Assembly (NCBI RefSeq): GCF_002917105.1
Contig: NZ_PQFZ01000014.1
Location: forward strand, 62,001-126,000
DNA length: 64,000 nt
Reading direction: 5' to 3'
From: Allobosea psychrotolerans
GTDB taxonomy: Bacteria; Pseudomonadota; Alphaproteobacteria; Rhizobiales; Beijerinckiaceae
Shown: in pieces, positions 63,334-64,000 of the stretch
Layout of the letters: the number at the start of each line of letters is the position of its first letter
How positions within the stretch are numbered: the stretch's first letter is position 1
Translations under genes and position numbers: made by a program
Notes under the pieces: model-generated
Database searches by the model: none
Seen by the model: only the letters and a program-made list of their open reading frames with translations
What the model was told of the DNA's origin: nothing

Positions 63334-64000
63334 ATGGAAGAGACTTGGCGCTGGTTCGGCCCGAAGGACGCGGTCGGGCTGTCGCAGATCAGGCAGACGG
63401 GCGCGCGCGGGATCGTCACCTCCCTGCATGATATCCCCTATGGCGAGGTCTGGAGCATTGCCGCAATCGAGGAGCGCAAGGCGCTGATCGCCGCCGACCC
63501 GTCGCTCGGCCTGCGCTGGAGCGTGGTCGAGAGCCTGCCGATCCATGAGCGGATCAAGCTGAACGAAGGCGACCTCACCCCGCTTTTCGACAATTATCGC
63601 GCCTCGATGCGCAATCTCGCCGCCTGCGGCGTCAAGACGATCTGCTACAACTTCATGCCGGTGCTGGACTGGACGCGCACCGAGCTCGCCCATCCCCTGC
63701 CCGGCGGCGGCCGCGCCTTGCGCTTCGGCATCGTCGAATTCGCGGCCTTCGACTGCTACATGCTGGAGCGGCCGGGCGCGGAAGCCGAATTCTCCCCCGC
63801 CACCTTGGACGCCGCGCGGCATTGGGCCAAGAGCGCCTCCGAAAGCACCAAGGCGCAATTGCTGGCGACGATCATGGCCGGGTTGCCCGGCGCCTTCGAC
63901 CGCTACGACATCCCCGGCCTCCGGCGCATGCTGGACCGCTATAGCGGCATCACCCCGGCGATCCTGCGCGAGAATCTGGCGCGCTTCCTGCGCGAGATCA
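63334..64000 (+). CDS. uxuA: Mannonate dehydratase (3' end outside window)
   Basis: 222 residues visible; the gene runs off the window. Starts MEETWRWFGPKDAVGLSQIRQTGARG, an exact UxuA N terminus with GARGIVTSLHDIPYGEVW and WSVVESLPIHERIKL following. It removes water from D-mannonate to give 2-keto-3-deoxygluconate in glucuronate catabolism. An agggagag ribosome site lies 7 bases before the ATG and the gene is 45 bases after gntR. This gives the strongest clue to the role of the whole locus. Confidence 0.95.
   Translation, partial: MEETWRWFGPKDAVGLSQIRQTGARGIVTSLHDIPYGEVWSIAAIEERKALIAADPSLGLRWSVVESLPIHERIKLNEGDLTPLFDNYRASMRNLAACGVKTICYNFMPVLDWTRTELAHPLPGGGRALRFGIVEFAAFDCYMLERPGAEAEFSPATLDAARHWAKSASESTKAQLLATIMAGLPGAFDRYDIPGLRRMLDRYSGITPAILRENLARFLREI

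Overview
The window is GC-rich, densely packed DNA from an alphaproteobacterium, most likely of the order Hyphomicrobiales (Rhizobiales; a Bosea-like genome would fit). The evidence is codon and base use, the gene families (Avi-type CMD/AhpD pairs, NodT-type efflux, single-domain sugar ABC ATPases) and dispersed intergenic palindromes with an accggtt-like core that are common in that group. No rRNA, tRNA, CRISPR array, IS element, integrase or phage gene was seen. It reads as a chromosomal or chromid nutrient-scavenging region: 62 genes, of which 29 are parts of seven ABC importers.

Layout. 1-1158 is the end of a TolC/NodT-like outer membrane efflux gene with a terminator. 1221-14621 is an 11-gene minus-strand operon headed by a LysR regulator: flavin monooxygenase, alpha/beta hydrolase, a dipeptide-type ABC importer interleaved with a creatinase-like M24 protein, a BisC-like molybdopterin reductase and a class III aminotransferase. 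14765-24733, divergent from it, is a sulfur-scavenging region: a Cds1-like cysteine desulfhydrase, a CMD/AhpD pair, an LLM monooxygenase, a candidate leader peptide, then ssu genes (two ssuA paralogues, ssuD, ssuC, ssuB) and a flavin reductase. 24900-26799 holds small accessory genes (VOC protein, NIPSNAP protein, nitroreductase).

27002-32471 is a second flavin-monooxygenase operon on the minus strand (aliphatic-compound ABC importer, LLM monooxygenase, 6PGDH-like dehydrogenase, flavin reductase). It sits beside an MFS exporter and a LacI regulator, and identical tgaaccggttca palindromes lie in both control regions. 34997-37220 is a polar amino acid ABC cassette without its ATPase. 37567-38709 is an acyl-CoA dehydrogenase. 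38989-45075 is a carbohydrate cassette: FGGY kinase, SDR, ribose-type permease, binding protein and ATPase, and nucleoside hydrolase. It is followed by an unrecognised gene.

45906-53418 is a complete dipeptide/oligopeptide ABC system with two binding proteins separated by a terminator, closed by a strong terminator. 53506-64000 looks like a uronate or related sugar locus: two paralogous binding proteins, one Ugp/Pot-type transporter, two Gfo/Idh/MocA dehydrogenases, an AGE-family epimerase, a GntR/FCD regulator with a palindrome over its own -10 region, and the start of mannonate dehydratase uxuA, cut by the window edge.

Themes: organosulfur and other oxygenase-dependent scavenging, peptide uptake, and sugar-acid catabolism, each with local regulators. 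Three importers carry duplicated binding-protein genes. The most novel candidates are the leader peptide with competing hairpins ahead of the ssu genes, the LysR-headed BisC/creatinase-like operon, the kinase/SDR/nucleoside hydrolase cassette, and the two-binding-protein uronate-like locus.
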